Of a stretch of DNA of 64,000 bases, positions 34,577-47,632 are shown in pieces. The stretch comes from Coriolopsis trogii. Taxonomy: Eukaryota > Basidiomycota > Agaricomycetes > Polyporales > Polyporaceae. The stretch spans positions 2,728,001 to 2,792,000 of the forward strand of contig JAHYIO010000033.1 in assembly GCA_020543525.1 (NCBI GenBank), in the 5' to 3' direction. Numbering within the stretch: the first letter of the stretch is position 1; the number at the start of each line of letters is the position of its first letter. The notes beneath the pieces were generated by a model that worked only from the letters and a program-made list of their open reading frames with translations, made no database searches and was not told the DNA's origin. The translations under genes and the position numbers were made by a program.

Positions 34577-36358
34577 ATGAACACGCCGGAGGTCCAAACT
34601 CCGCTACCAGTGGAAACCATCTTAAAGATCATGGCGCGATCCCCGATTGACACCATACAAGCTTTGATGCAAACCTGCAAAGCTCTTCAAGATGAGGGTC
34701 TCAAGATTCTCATACATCATGGTGTGGTCCTCAGAAGTGGGAGCGCCGTCACCTCGTTCGTCGATGTCATGTTTTCGAAGGAGGGTCTCTACTTCGCCTA
34801 CTTCCGTAGGTTGACGATTACATATCGCGGCGACGACGATTCATGGCCGACTCAGGAATGTTGGGGAGATGACCTTTCTCGCCTTCTCCTATGCCCCAAG
34901 CTGCATTTGAGGATGCTCCTCCTGAATTCTTCTGCGCTCCTTTTCCAAGCTCAACCCCGGGTCCACGATGCCTTCATTGGGCTTTCAACACTGACGCATC
35001 TTGTCGTTGATGATGTCTTCGCTGAGCATACCTCCGCATTCCTACACAACCTCCGCTCGCCGCTCGACACCGTGTGCTTATCCCTGATAACTGCCCACGT
35101 CATCAATCGGCACGGCCAGCTTCTGGGGGGATGGCTGCCAGGTACGAACCCTCTATCGATCTTGGCGCGTGTTGCGGGCACGCTACAGACGCTCTCCTGG
35201 ACCCAGGAAGACTACTCCGAATTCCCGCTCGCCCAAGACATCCCTCTCGCACAGATCACACTACGCTTTCCCCGCCTGCACACCTTTCACCTCCGTTACG
35301 GCCTCGTCGAGGAGCCTTTCACGGACGACTCAGAGATGAGTGCGGACGTCCCGAACGTCTCCCCATTCCTGATCGGCTTTCCCAACCTCGCCGTCTTCTC
35401 CATCATGTACACGCGTGCCTCCAAGTTCGATGATGACGCGGATGCTAACCTGCGGGCGCGCGAGCGTACCCAGGCGGCTCGCACTGCCATCGCGCGTGGA
35501 TGGTCGTCAAAAAAGGCGGAGCCCCGTTTATGGCCTGCCCTCAAAGAGCTGTCCGGGGACCTGCGCAGCCTCTACGTCGTCGCGTATGAGGGCCCGGTGG
35601 ACACCCTGCGCGTTTGGGCGTGCCCCGCATTCGCGTCCGAGTCGATATTGAACCAGCTTCGCATCGTGGTCGAGGAGACACGCCCGACTGTGCTCGAGCT
35701 TGAAGTCTTTGGATGGCGTTCCTCTGCCACGTCCGAGGCAGCAGACACCCGCATTGTCGGGGATGAATGTAGTGTCATAGACATGTTGGGAAGGTGTCGG
35801 CCGTGCTCAATTCGTTCGCTCCGAATGAAGGTTCTTCTCGATCTCGAGGACCCCCAGTTGGAGTTCATTTCCAATGTGGACGATATCCTGGTGAGTGGAG
35901 ACCTTACCCCTACGTCCAGCCATAGAACTCATTCATCTGTATTTATCCTGAAACCCAATTAGAACGACATCATCTCTGCGCTCGGGCCTATACCTCGCGA
36001 GATTTCCTCGCTGGAGCTGCTGGTCGATCTCAGGTCGCGCACAGCGCGTCTGCGTAATACACGCAGCATGGAAGCGTCGAGCGAGCCACAGAGCCATGTT
36101 CGGGACATGGCAATATCGGCCCAGCTTGTCTCCAATGCAATTCCTACTCTGCGGTACGTATCAGTTAGACTGGTAAAGGACACAATGCCAAATGGCGACA
36201 AAGACATTCATGCTCGAAGGACGACGACAGGGCGGGTTCTTGACTATCGCAACGAGAAACGTCCAGTGCCGTTTCGCCTTCCAGCTCTTCGTACCCTCCA
36301 CCCTCCTTGTCCTCCTCGTCCTCTTTCTCCTCCTCTGCTGTTCTTAGACACACTCTGA
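34577..36358 (+). CDS. F-box-like / leucine-rich-repeat protein (basidiomycete orphan)
   Basis: The N-terminus reads LPVETILKIMARSPIDTIQA and LMQTCKALQDEGLKILIHHG. This matches the degenerate F-box of mushroom F-box-like proteins: LPxE, then a helix with TCxxLxxEG. LRR-like segments follow (LSTLTHLVVDDV, PRLHTFHLRYGLVE, FPNLAVFSIMYTRA, SIRSLRMKVLLDLE), giving a horseshoe-type fold. An intron begins after NVDDIL near 35891. Exon 2 continues NDIISALGPIPREISSLELL and IPTLRYVSVRL. The 3' end is uncertain: the frame continues to 36358, while an alternative splice at gtacgt near 36153 would end at 36383. Such proteins may recruit substrates to SCF ligases, but the families are very large and mostly unstudied. 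Confidence 0.65.
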
Positions 36359-36383
36359 CATCATTGGCAGCGACCTGAAATGA

Positions 36384-37023
36384 ACCACGAGGGCCTAGCC
36401 AGGAGAAGAAGTCGACGTTCTAGCGTGGAAGCACCACCGGTCAGTCGAAACCTACAACGAAGTCTCTGAAATAGTGAGCTGTCTAAGCCTTTGCTTCCGT
36501 ACAAGGGACGAGAGTTCCCATCATCATGACAAGCCGCAATTGTGGTTACTTCCCCGTACATTATTCTATAGTCATGGCCGCGGAGAGCGTCACGGCACAC
36601 TCAGAACCTCTCCCGAAACCACCACATGGCGTAGCATCGGCTCCGAGCCCGAGGTACCAATATACCAAACTTCCAAGCGAGGTGCGTTCGCGACCACATG
36701 GAGACATTTGTTGATTCTCATGGATTCTCTTGCTGGATTTATCATGTCATACGGAAGCATATCGATGCTTCTACTTGACATGGCAACTTCAGATACTGGG
36801 ACTCCCCGCTCCTGTGGTGTGAGTCGTATGTCCTTCCAGTCGAGTTCCCAGTCGGACACTGTCACTCAATGCTCTCTTGCTTATATCATCTCCGACATAT
36901 CGCTGGCTCATTGGCAGTAGCTCCATGCAAATGGCACTGGCTCCCGTAATATAAATACGGCGTTCAGGAGCGTGGTATACTCAGTTCGACCTCATTCGGC
37001 ATACGACTACTCGCTGAGACAAC
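36384..37023. other. Intergenic, possible coding relic
   Basis: Open frames at 36474-36920 (+) and 36590-36865 (-) exist but have no family signature and no clear splice partners. The 3' end is the promoter of the DUF5648 gene. Confidence 0.4.
36950..36957 (+). promoter_or_regulatory. TATA box of the DUF5648 gene
   Basis: Consensus TATAAATA 74 bp before the ATG at 37024. A strong core promoter suggests an inducible or highly expressed secreted product. Confidence 0.6.
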
Positions 37024-37637
37024 AATGAAGGCCGCCTTCGCACTTGCCGCTGCAGCAATCCTCTTCGTTCCGGCTTTGGCCGCTCCTGCCGTACCTGAGG
37101 TGGGTTACCAGCCGTCCTGTTGTGCTGCGCATTTCTGACTCTCAATCCCAGCCCCAATCAGTCCAAGTCTGCGGCTTCCCCACAATCCCTTTATTTCGTG
37201 CTGTTAGCGACAGCCAATCCGACCGCATATTCACCACCGACGCGAATGAGGTCGAGCTTGCCCTTGCGTCCGGCGTGTACGTCCGGTCCGCCATCCTCGG
37301 CTACATCTACAGCGTCGAGATCGGCCCCGAGGTGCCCAATGCCGTCCCCTTCTACCGCGTGTACAGTGCCGCAAAGACCGACCACTTCGTGACCACGTCC
37401 TACGACGAGGTTCAGTCCGCTGTCGCCAACGGCGGGTACGTCTATCAGGGTGTCATCGGATACGTGTATCCCGACGCGCAGGCGGGCTGCTCGAGCGCTG
37501 TTCCCTTCTACCGCACGTTCCTCTCCAGTGACCCTGATCACTACTACACGGTGTCCCTGAAGGATAAGAACACCTTGGTCCAGAGCAAGGGATTCACAGA
37601 TGAAGGTATCGCCGCCTACATTTTCCCGCCCCAGTGA
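37024..37637 (+). CDS. Secreted DUF5648-repeat protein
   Basis: Two exons with intron 37100-37151. The signal peptide is MKAAFALAAAAILFVPALAA. The mature part carries three copies of the DUF5648 motif, in which (V/I)PL/FYR-x-(Y/F) is followed by D-(R/H)-(F/Y/I)-x-T-T. The copies are TIPLFRAVSDSQSDRIFTTD, AVPFYRVYSAAKTDHFVTTS and AVPFYRTFLSSDPDHYYTVS. Each is followed by a helix and a G-Y-(I/V)-Y strand. In fungi these proteins are secreted, sometimes fused to hydrolases; a ligand-binding role is suspected but not shown. It is about 187 residues with a stop at 37635-37637. The TATA box, small size and secretion fit an extracellular effector-like or wall-associated protein. Confidence 0.85.
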
Positions 37638-38143
37638 CGGCATCTGGCAGGACTAGGTGAGCTGAGTTGGTTAAGCTTGCTATCCCCTGGCAATCCTAGC
37701 TGACGGTCGTATTCAGGGAACCATGAACTGACAGGAGGCCAGCTCAATGGGTGTAGCCAGAAGATAGAGGGGATGGATGTTGTCAGCGTGATATGTGAAT
37801 GTTATTTGAAAATACATCTGCGTGTGTTGTAATGAATCCGGAAAAGGATATACTTACTGCGCTTCGGTCGGGGTGTGATTATGCGCATACGACGCTCCCA
37901 AGGCCGAGCTCAAAATCGAGCCTCCTCCAATATGCTCTTGGCCGTTGAAGTGTATAAAGCACGAGACAAGAAGCGTTGCTATACTGTTTACTAGATACAG
38001 AAACGCACGGAGAAGACTGGGGAGAACGTATTGGTAATGGGAATGTGATAGCCTGGAATTTGGTTAGGATACAGCGGAAGAAGCGTAACGTTGACCGTTG
38101 CGCATTGAGACAATAAGCACGTCGCCCGAGCGACCCCTCTCCG
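37638..38143. other. Convergent spacer
   Basis: 3' UTR-type sequence between the DUF5648 gene and the FAD monooxygenase; no gene recognised. Confidence 0.5.
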
Positions 38144-39981
38144 TCACTCGCACTGCACTGTGACGGAAGAATATCCGAAGTCCATCATACGATCCCGCCG
38201 CTCCTGACCACCCTCCTGAAGCTGGAACCGCCCCCAGTCAATCCACCACTCCTCGGCAGCATCACTCGCGTCGTACACGAAGATCTCCGCGATCTCCTCG
38301 AAGCCGGCTTTGAGCATCCCTTCGTCCCATTCGTCGATCTTCCGTGCCATATTGGCATCCCGAACATCCGCTGCAGGACCCGACGGCCACGCCATCAACT
38401 GCGTATTGGCAAGGTCACCTAATCCGACCTGGTGGGATCTGCGCTGACGAAGTTCCTGATAGGCGTTGAGGAAGGCCGGTATCTGTTCTGCTGTAGATAG
38501 TTGAGAGAAGAGTGCGCCCAAGACCACAGCGTCCTCGACCGCCATGCTCGCTGTATGCGTACCGCCCGGCTGGGAGGTGCCACGCGTGAGGCTTCATACG
38601 CGACAAGAGACCGCACTGGACTCACTATTGAAGGATGGGCAGCGTCTCCGACGAGAACTATTCGCCCCGTCTCGTCAATCCAATCGTGATCACCATCCTC
38701 ACATGTCATATATTCTGCCCTAACGAAATGTGGTGCCATTCGCAACAAGCGCTGAACCCTGCGATGCCCCAAACGTGTCTCAGTATCTCTCAAGAGGTAT
38801 ATCATCGAAATTGCATACGACGGTGCTTGATATTCCGATATGAGAGATTCTGGTGATACGAGCACCTGCCAGCTTTGCTGCTTGTCTTCGCTGACATTCT
38901 CCGACCTGTGCCAGTCATATAGACCGAGGTAGAACTCCTTGTGCTCGCGCTATTCCATTGATCATAGCATTCAGCATGTTTCCGCGGAGCCACTTGAAGC
39001 GTGCATACCATAGGGTGCCCGGCTGTGAACATGTATTAGTTATGGGAGTAAATTTCAACACGAGATAACTGACCTAGGAAGGTATTGTCTCCCATCCATA
39101 TAGGCCACTGCAGAGAGTCAGGAACTTAGCGAGCACATCGGCATAAAGGCTCACCTCCTCGGCATTTACCAACGCACTCAGCTCTGGATCCTTCAGCATC
39201 TCGTGGGTGCTTGCAGCTCCGATGTAGACCGTCAGACCGCCGGGTCTTACCCAAGGATTTTCCTCGCCAAGTATTACACTGCGTGTAACCCCATTACTTC
39301 CGTCCGCCCCAATCACGACATCCGCTGTAATAACTTCTCCGCTGGCGAGAACTACGCTGGGGCTGGGGTCGCCTGGCCGTACAGACTCAACACCTGTATG
39401 AAAGTCAATCCTTGCTCCGGCTCCAAAAGCCAACTTGTACAGCATTTGCACGAGATCTTCGTGCTGCAAGGAGTCAGTCGAGAGAGAGTTTGGATGAGCG
39501 TAAGACTCAGAGTCGTAAGCCCACTCACATGCATGAGCAAAAACTCGCCCCCAGTTTCCGCCATGATCGCAGGCTTCCAGTGCATGTACCCAACATTTTC
39601 CCCGGTAGATACTGTCCTACCGTACTCAACAATCCTGTCTGACTCCCAAACGAGACTCGTTACTCACAACGGTTGAAGGGCGTTCCGATGCACCGCGTCG
39701 ACACCTTCATGAGTTCCTCCTCGCCGACCCACCGCCGCAGGATCTTGCTGAGATTAGGAGGTATACGCTGTCCCGAGCTTGGTGCGCTCAAGTCGTTTCT
39801 CTCGAGTACGCGGACGCGATGCCCAGCATTCGCGAGCATGTAGGAAACAGCCAGTCCGCCGACGCCTACAACGGTCACAAGCAAGTCAGTTCGTGAAGCT
39901 CAGCCGCCAGAAACTACATCTGTACTCACCGCCGCCAATGATTACGAAGTCGAGCGCCAGGGTCGCAATACGTTTCGACAT
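38144..39981 (-). CDS. FAD-dependent monooxygenase (salicylate hydroxylase-like)
   Basis: A class A flavoprotein aromatic hydroxylase. Exon 1 gives MSKRIATLALDFVIIGGG and splices to VGGLAVSYMLANAGHRVRVL, forming the GxGxxG FAD motif. The second FAD motif is DVVIGADGSNGVTRSVI, with the DG contact. The third is GRIVLVGDAAHPSI, followed after an intron by PGGTHTASMAVEDAVVLGAL. In between are GENVGYMHWKPAIMAE and FGAGARIDFHTGVESV. The C-terminus ends DFGYSSVTVQCE at 38146-38144. About eight exons. NAD(P)H and O2 would be used to hydroxylate an aromatic or cyclic substrate, which cannot be predicted. Mushrooms have many such genes. Confidence 0.88.
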
Positions 39982-40841
39982 GGGGCGAGGGGTGGTCGGG
40001 TGAGGGGTTCGAGCGTGAAAGTAGGGTTCAGGAGCCCTTTTCCAACGTGGATAATGATATCGGAGTCTGGGCGTGATTATATCCGGGAGCAGGGCCGTCA
40101 ATTCTGTTGACGTCTTCGACGATAGCAAATGGGCGTCATGGCCCGGGGGTGGGAGAAGGGCAGTGTGGACAGTGACAATCGGGCGGTCGGGCGGTCCTAG
40201 GAACACTCCGGTCTGCGCGCAAGTAACGTCCTTCGAAAGAAACTCTAACTACACGTGTGTGTCAGAAGTCTGCATCGCAATGCCCCGGGAATAGACCGCC
40301 TTATGCTTCACACCTTGGACACGAAAGCTACCATCCTCTCATAAAGTGCCAACATGGTTTGACACAGCGAGTGCTGTGCCTCTGACGACCTGCAGACGTG
40401 TGAGAATGCCACGACTTCGACAACAAACGATGGAGACAGCCCACTTACAAGTTGAGCGCCTTCTCCGTGTGTACTTCAATCTCGAATGCTGCGTCTACAG
40501 CCCTTGACGCGGTCAGCATCTTCAAATTCCACGATATAGGGAGAAGCAACCTAGCACATCCAAGTGTTGTTGCCGGTTGACGTGATTTATTGAGTTTTCA
40601 TCGCCCAAACCCGTGATACGCACCGCAATCCCAATACAATGTGCGCTGAGCCCAGGTCACCACAGTGCCCACTGTTGGACCTTGATGTTCATCAGTCTGT
40701 TTGGCAATATGAAGGCCACGATATCGACTCGCATTAAGCGTCCGAGACAGCAAACACTTGATATCATGCAGGAAAGTCAGTGTACCGAAGTCAAAACACA
40801 AACGTACAACGTAAACCAAAAGTTGCCTCTCCCAACATCTC
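39982..40841. other. Intergenic region
   Basis: Between two minus-strand genes; holds the promoter of the monooxygenase and the 3' UTR of the coiled-coil gene. No supported gene. Confidence 0.5.
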
Positions 40842-43800
40842 TCACCCGCGCCACGTCGGCACATTCGCAGCCTCCGCGCTCCCTATCGGCACCCGACGCG
40901 GCCCACCCTTCGAGGGCGGCTTCACAGGAGCACTCCTGCCCGCCGCAGCGGCCCCACTTCGCGCCCTCGCCCCTATCCCCACCGGCTTCGCACCCGACCC
41001 CTTCTTCGTGTCCCTCGACGAAGAGGCGGAGGCTGAGGACGCAGCTCGTTTCCCGCCAGAGCTTCCTCCAGCGGTGCCACCCCGACTTGCGCTCGACCCG
41101 TCTGACAGCTTCGCACGCTTGACGTTCTCCTTCTCGAGCGCAGCGCCAGCGCGCGTGCGCGAAGTCGTGGCCACATGCGCGACTGCAGGTGCAGGTGCTT
41201 CCGTCGCCCCTCGTGCCTTGCTCTTCCCTTTCGTCTTGTCCTTCGCCGGGGCGCCCTTGGGCGCCGCCTGCGGGTTGGACGCAGGTTTGTGGGAAGGACC
41301 CGGTCGCGCTGGGGGCTTGACCAGCGGCTGCTTGTCCCGGAAGGGGCTATCGTCGTCTTCGGAGACGCCCAGCTCCTCGGCCAATGTGAGGGCTCGGATA
41401 GGCTCGCCGGGCGTCGTGTCCATCGAGTTCTCGTCCACCTCCGTGAGCGCGTCCATCGTGAACTTTGGGCCCTCAGGACTATCGGGCGAGTCGGCCATCA
41501 TGAGTATCCGGCTCAATGGAGAGGGCTTCACGGGTGAATAGGCATGCATCATGCGTTGGGCAAAGGGCTTCGCCATTGGGAACGGCCGAGCGTTGGGGGT
41601 ACTCGGCACAGGAGGGTGAGAGGATGAGGAGGCAGACACAGCTACAGATGAGCTGATTGATGGTATAGGCTCAGTGCCGACATTCATAATGTCGTCGTCG
41701 GATATGTCTTCGGACGGCGGGGGTATCTCAAGCTTCGGTAGTGGAGGTATCGGTGGCAACGGTGTCGAGACGCCATCTCGTGATGGCAAGGATGCCGCAG
41801 GCGATGGAGGAGGTAACACAAAGGTAGTGGTGAACGTGGGTGGAGGCGGTGAAGGTGCCACCATACTGGTCTTGAAGTCTGGTGGCGGGCGAGATGGTGA
41901 TGGAGGGATCGCAGGGATTGTTGCAGGTATGACCTCCGTTTCGTACGCAGGGAGGACCTTGCCTCTGTTCTTTGGAGACAGAACAATGCCAAGTCCTGAC
42001 GATCGGCGCGAGACACGCGTCTTCCGCGCACTAGCACCTCCTGCCTTGAACTTGCGTGGCGAAGGTCGTGCTGCAATCGCAGGTAACTTGGCGGCAATCA
42101 TAGTTTGTTTGGACGATGATATGCCTTCTCCAGGAGCGGGGGTCGGCGGAAGCTCAGCGAGCATCATCTCTACCTCCCATGAGCGCTTCTCTTCCAAGAA
42201 CTTCAATCGTTCACCCTTGATACAGAGAGACATCAGAGTCAACCGACGCAAAATGGCTTCGCAGACATACCTCCAGCGCAGCCTTCTCCTTGCCCAACCT
42301 TACAGCAGTCTCAGTGAATTTTCGACGTTCCTCTTCAAGCTCCCTGAAGCGTGCTTCAAGTCGTTGCTTCTCCTCATCGCGCTCCGGAGCAGTCATGAGA
42401 TCCACACTCATATCCGGAATCTCACTTGAGGCGAGGCGCTGTGCCTCAGCGAATCGGTCGAACAGCTCTTGTGTCTGGGCAGCAGAGGCTGCAGCTTCCT
42501 TCTGCGCCTTGTCTGAGAACACTTCAGTAAGTGATATAATAGCATGTACTTCTAAGACGCATACCGAGTTCGGCGCGGAGTTTGTCCACAACGGCTTGAA
42601 GTCGCTCTACCTCCGCGAGACTGTTATGTGGCTGAGGGAGTGGAAGGGACGAGGAAGCATCTTGCTTGCTTGGGCAGCTACATGGTTTCACCGGGTCATC
42701 CCTCCGTTGTGAGATGATCTCGCGAAGAGACGTGAAGAGGGTGTGGAACGTGTCATCAGCACTTTCTACTGGGGAGTTCGGGAAGAGTGTCCCATATGTG
42801 AATGGTGCGGGCTGCTGAGGTGTTAATCAGGACTCTATACACGAGAGCAAAGAACGACGCGCCTCTTCTCGATAGTCAGACTCTCCTGCAGTGCGCGCAG
42901 CGTGTAACAGTGCCTGGAGCTGGTTTGCAGCAGAAAGCAATAGCTCACGGAGCTTACGATTCTGCTCGAAGAACTCCTTTCGTGCACTTTCCGCTTGCTC
43001 CAGAGCAACGTCGAGGAAGCTCTGCCCTTTTCCTCGCAGTTGGACGTCTGACGCCTCCACGACATCGATGTTTGCGCATGTCAAACCTGCACGCAGAGAG
43101 CCGACCTTGAGCTGAGTGTCGGAGAGCTTGCTCCAACGCTCGACCATGCGTTCCTTCTCCTTTTCGAGCTTCTTGATCTCCGTTTGATGAGTGGCGCGCA
43201 ATGATTGCAGTGTTGTGCGAGTGCGTTGCAATTCGGATGTCGTGTGTTTGTGCGCGTTCTCGGATGATTGTAATGATTTGGTGGCAGAACTGCGATAGAG
43301 GGAATGAGTTCTGCCCTCGGAACACCTGACACCGGGGAAGGAGAATAACAACCATGCAAACAGTCAACGTATCGCTCGCCTATCTCTGTATGAAGCAAAA
43401 AAGCCATCCATACAACGTGCCCTTTACAAGGCTTCTGAATGGCTTTCACGTAAGTCTGCAAGATACACTTGCTCTACATGCAGGATAGGAAGCGATAGGT
43501 TAACAGCTTGAATGGCTTTCACACACCTTCAAGATGCAACGACCCGCAGTGTAGCTGATTCGGGTATGTACATACTGGCAAACACAGGCACGCACAGGGA
43601 GGTAATGAAATAAATGCGGGGCACTTACAGCATTCGAGACTTGTGGAGATTCATTTCGCGTTCCGCGTTAGAAGCTCTCTCGGTTTCAGACTTGTGCATA
43701 GAAGTCATACGTTCGTGATCGTAGGACAATGTGCGCAGCTTCGTCGTCAAGTCTTCTGTGCGCGACATATCGTCCTGCGGAATCGGCCCGTATTCATATG

Positions 43801-44079
43801 TGGCAAGGAAATGGGCAGAGTGATGCTCACTATTCGTTGACTCAACATCCCCAGTATACACTTAACCACTCTGTCTGCATCTCCTTTCGCAAGGCCGTCC
43901 AGCGATAGACCTTCGTCGTGTACGAATCCATGCGCAATCAACTGAGAATTGATATACTGCAAACTCGAGGTCGAGGAGCAAGAGTCGGAGGAAGATGCCT
44001 CTAGGAATGGAGAGCCCAGGTCGGAGAGAGACGCGTTGAATCCCCTGCGAACAGGCTGTCTTGGTGTTTCTGCAGTCAT
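40842..44079 (-). CDS. ADIP-like (afadin/alpha-actinin-binding domain) coiled-coil protein
   Basis: Five or more exons starting at MTAETPRQPVRRGFNASLSD. The N-terminal domain reads SSLQYINSQLIAHGFVHDEG and LSLDGLAKGDADRVVKCI, then DDMSRTEDLTTKLRTLSYDH. This resembles the ADIP domain (PF11559; human SSX2IP): 'xxNxxLxxxG...L', a helix and then a long coiled coil. The coiled coil continues through SELQRTRTTLQSLRATHQ, EIKKLEKEKERMVERWSKLS and RFRELEEERRKFTETAVRLG. The C-terminal 450 residues are Pro/Ser/Lys-rich and disordered, with basic patches. Animal ADIP acts at centrosomal satellites; a spindle-pole or cytoskeletal role here is inference. The stop is at 40842. Exon joints around 42540-42830 are the least certain. 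Confidence 0.7.
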
Positions 44080-44926
44080 CGTGGATGGTGGTATACGCGC
44101 AGGACGCGCAGAAGCTCGTCGGAAATGGGTGTGCCGTCGCTGAGGTCGTCCGCAACTTGCAAACAAGCGCGGTTGACCACCACCGCGTCACCTCACGTGA
44201 TCGAGCCCAGCTTCAGGGCAAGCATCGTCGTACTTCGCGTATTGGTTCAAGTTGAATGCGACCTCTCTTCTACTGATACTATACCACCCGGAGCACTGTT
44301 ACTTTTCTCATTGATTGATCGCAAACAAGCTGAATCAAATACATTGGTGGGCAACGCTTTCTACACGATCTTCAATAGCGTTCTGACAGTAGTAGCCGCT
44401 TCACAACAGAACCTGAGCCGGCTGCACGTCTCTATCGGTCTGCACGCTGGTCAGATTGGTAGCGTTTCGGTCGTCGTCCAGACTTGTAGCCATCGCTGTT
44501 CTCAGGTTTTGACATCACCCTTACCGCCCGACGCTCCCCATCATGATGGCTTGTTTCGTACACTTCAAGGTGGGAGGTCCGTTTAACTCCATTAAGGGAA
44601 AATGTTACTCCTTTCCACGATAGTCGGGTATTCCTGGTGAGTGCCATACGAGCGGCGTGGGTGAGGCTTCGAGTTCCTCGCTGATGAGCCATGCTAAATC
44701 ATTACATATGTGGTCGTTGCTTCTAGCGGCTGTGTATCGTGAGAGCGTGTGCGCTGCATACTCACAATCGCAAATTCTCCAACAGCATGCCTGTCTTTCG
44801 CCTTCGCCCCGATTCCCTGTGCTCCCAAACCACCCATTGAAGGTACGCACACCATCGCAAAAGAGTAGTTAGCATGACTAGCGAGCATCAAGTGAGCCAT
44901 CACTGCATCCTCAAGTCGCATTGTAG
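44080..44926. other. Divergent intergenic region, 5' end of DUF6535 gene unresolved
   Basis: Holds the promoter of the coiled-coil gene and probably the first exon of the DUF6535 gene. An ATG at 44877 directly before a gtgagc donor is a candidate first exon but does not restore the frame. Confidence 0.4.
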
Positions 44927-47632
44927 ATTCAGATCTCATCGTTTTCCAGCGATCTGAAGCCGATACTTGGGCGGAATCTCCCATCCCGCTGACCCCATCC
45001 GTGTCCCACCTCTCCAACCCTGCCGAGACGGGGCGTTGTAGCCCTGAAGATCTCTCTCCACAGGTGCGAATGTTACGTTTGTCGCTGGCCATGTAGGGAA
45101 GATATGCTCATGGCTGTGAATCGTACATATCGATCGAGTGTAGTCTCCAATAGCCGTGCGTTCTCAGCATGCATACACGGCTCCTGCGAAAATTTTCCAC
45201 AAACCTCCAAGACCTCCGAAACCCATCCGACCCACCTTACTTCACGCGCCTGTGCGTTCGAGCCTATTGACACTCTCGTCGTCACTCTAAAGAATTGTCG
45301 CCATAGACGTTAGACCTTCCAGATGTGCCCAGATACGAAGAGACAGCCGCAAAGTCCGCCATAGCGGTCTTTTCCAGTCCCGAAGATCCATGGACGGAGT
45401 GCATATCTACTCTCCGAAATTATGACGACCATATGATCAAGGGATGGAAGGAGGACGTTGACAGTTTGTTAATATTCGTCAGTACCCCCTCACGTTCGCA
45501 CTACCGCCACGTCTCCTCATCGATGTGTTTCACAGGCAGGTCTGTTCTCTGCGGTCACGACTGCATTCAACATCGAGTCGTACAAACTACTCCAGGAAGA
45601 CCCCGACGAGACCTCTGTGAATATCCTACGGCAGATCGCGCTCGAACTATCCAACAATGCGACTTCAAGCTCAACTATAGCAGCACTGACCCAGACAACG
45701 GCCTTTCGCCCCGAAACTAGAGCAGTGCGCATCAACATCCTGTGGTTCTCCAGCCTGGTACTCAGCCTGACCTCCGCTTCCATCGGCATACTCACGAAAC
45801 AATGGTTGCGCGAGTATATCAGCGATACCGCTAGCTCTCCTCGGGAGAACGCTCGCATCCGGCAGCTGCGCTACGAAGGGTTTCTCAAATGGCGCATTCC
45901 ACTGACCATCGCCTTACTGCCATTCTTCCTTCAAGTTGCCATGGCGCTCTTCTTTGCCGGATTGCTTGACCTGTTGTGGAGCTTAAACTCTGCTGTTGCT
46001 GGAGTAACCACCGTCTTTGTTGCAGGCTCATTGTCATTCCTCGTTCTCACGACGATAACACCTACAATTCGCAGCGACTGCCCCTACAAATCCCCTCAGG
46101 CGATGGGCGTATTCCTTCTTGTTCAGGTGCTGAGGCGTATTCTTTCGTCTCTCGCAATAAGCCTCTACAGCTGGTTTGGCTGGAATCGTCGAGAATGGCC
46201 TCTCATCATTCCCCCCGACTTGTTCAACGTCCGTCGCAGGCGCTTCGCTGCCTGGTTGGTGGATCGGATGCACAAGAGGATCTTCGGCAGTTGGCGCGAT
46301 CGCGAGAAGGAGATCGTGCGCAAATCTGGAGCGCAATTGGACCACCATGTTCTCGCAGGTGCCGACGCTGCGTTCATGGACCACCGCTTCTTGGAAGGCG
46401 TAGTGCGGAGCTGTATGAAGGAGACGAGTTATCCTGCCGCGGTGGAATGTGTGGCCGAGATCATCACGCATCGGGCTGATGGTGTCAAGGACGGCATCCC
46501 GCATTGGCGACATAGCGAGCACTCGGCTGACGAGGTAGATGTCAATCCGGTACTCTTGCATCTTGTGCTGGATGTTCTCCCTCGCATCAAGCGCGACGAC
46601 GAGCCGTCCATCATGAGGATGTTGACATTTGCGAGGCCTCTATGCGAAGTTATTCCCTTCGCTTCTGGAAACTGGGAAATGGTTGACCTCTGTACCCGTG
46701 TCTTGGAAACCATGTCGTGTTTTCTTGATCACGGTACTGAAGACATCAAGAGACATTCGTTCTTCCTCATGCGCAGCGTCTGGCGTCGCATCCGTGCTCC
46801 TGTGGCGCCTGAAGGTGAGCCAGCGAAGTGTTGATCACAGGACTTGTATCATTCTGACGACACCCCATAAGTCTTCAAGGCTCTTATCTGCCATGCACAA
46901 GTTGTCAAAGAAGTGGGCGATCTAGATGCGTTCTATCTCGCCTGCGAGATGGTGCTGACGCTCTCTACCGAGCCCTTACTGCCACACGATGTCTTCAATA
47001 ACATCCGCGAGGAGCTACAGAAGATACTCGAAGACCTCGAACCGCTTCTTATATCCTCAGACTCAGGCGTCAATGCGCTAGCCACCGGCCAAAGCGCTGC
47101 TATCATCGTTGCTCTGGAGGAGCTTGCGGTGCTTGATCCTGAGCTCATCAGTCCAAGCATCTCCCGGATGCTCGACCGCTTGACCAGGATCGACAACCCA
47201 GCGTCGGACGACAACACGAGTCTGGACACGGCCTTGCGCCGGCGGCTCGCCTCTGCGCGCGAGATGCGCAAATTCAGACAGATACGGCCGCGTTGGCCCG
47301 ACCCGACAAAGCGGAGGAATGCGCTCGATCCGGAGGGTGCCGCCCGCATACAAGACTCGCTGGATCGTACGCAGTCACAGGCACAGGCTCGCCCTCCCGA
47401 CGTGTTGATTCCGCCCACCGATGCCAACCCCGGAGAGCCGCCGCTGAGCTTGCGACAGATATCCCCAGAATCGAGCCATCCTCCAATTGTCATTCCTCCC
47501 ACACACCACCCATATGACCATCCTTCTCCTGCTTCGTCCGATATGGGATGTAACGTACCTGCGCCGCATTGGAACAGTACGCCCGACTTGGCACGGTTAG
47601 AGACGCACCAGATTCGGATGGGAGCTTCGTGA
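44927..47632 (+). CDS. DUF6535 membrane protein (start uncertain)
   Basis: The conserved DUF6535 block is WKEDVDSLLIF joined across an intron to AGLFSAVTTAFNIESYKLLQ, the signature of this mushroom family. Membrane segments follow: INILWFSSLVLSLTSASIGI, WRIPLTIALLPFFLQVAMAL and FFAGLLDLLWSL with TTVFVAGSLSFLVLTTITPT. The large remainder is cytoplasmic and helical (ICHAQVVKEVGDLDAFYLAC, ALEELAVLDPELISPSISRM) with a Pro-rich tail ending TPDLARLETHQIRMGAS at TGA 47632. A probable upstream exon beginning near 44927 reads SDLIVFQRSEADTWAESPIP, but the initiator ATG was not fixed. Function is unknown; related proteins are often near-identical multicopy genes. An intron lies near 46815-46870. Confidence 0.75.
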
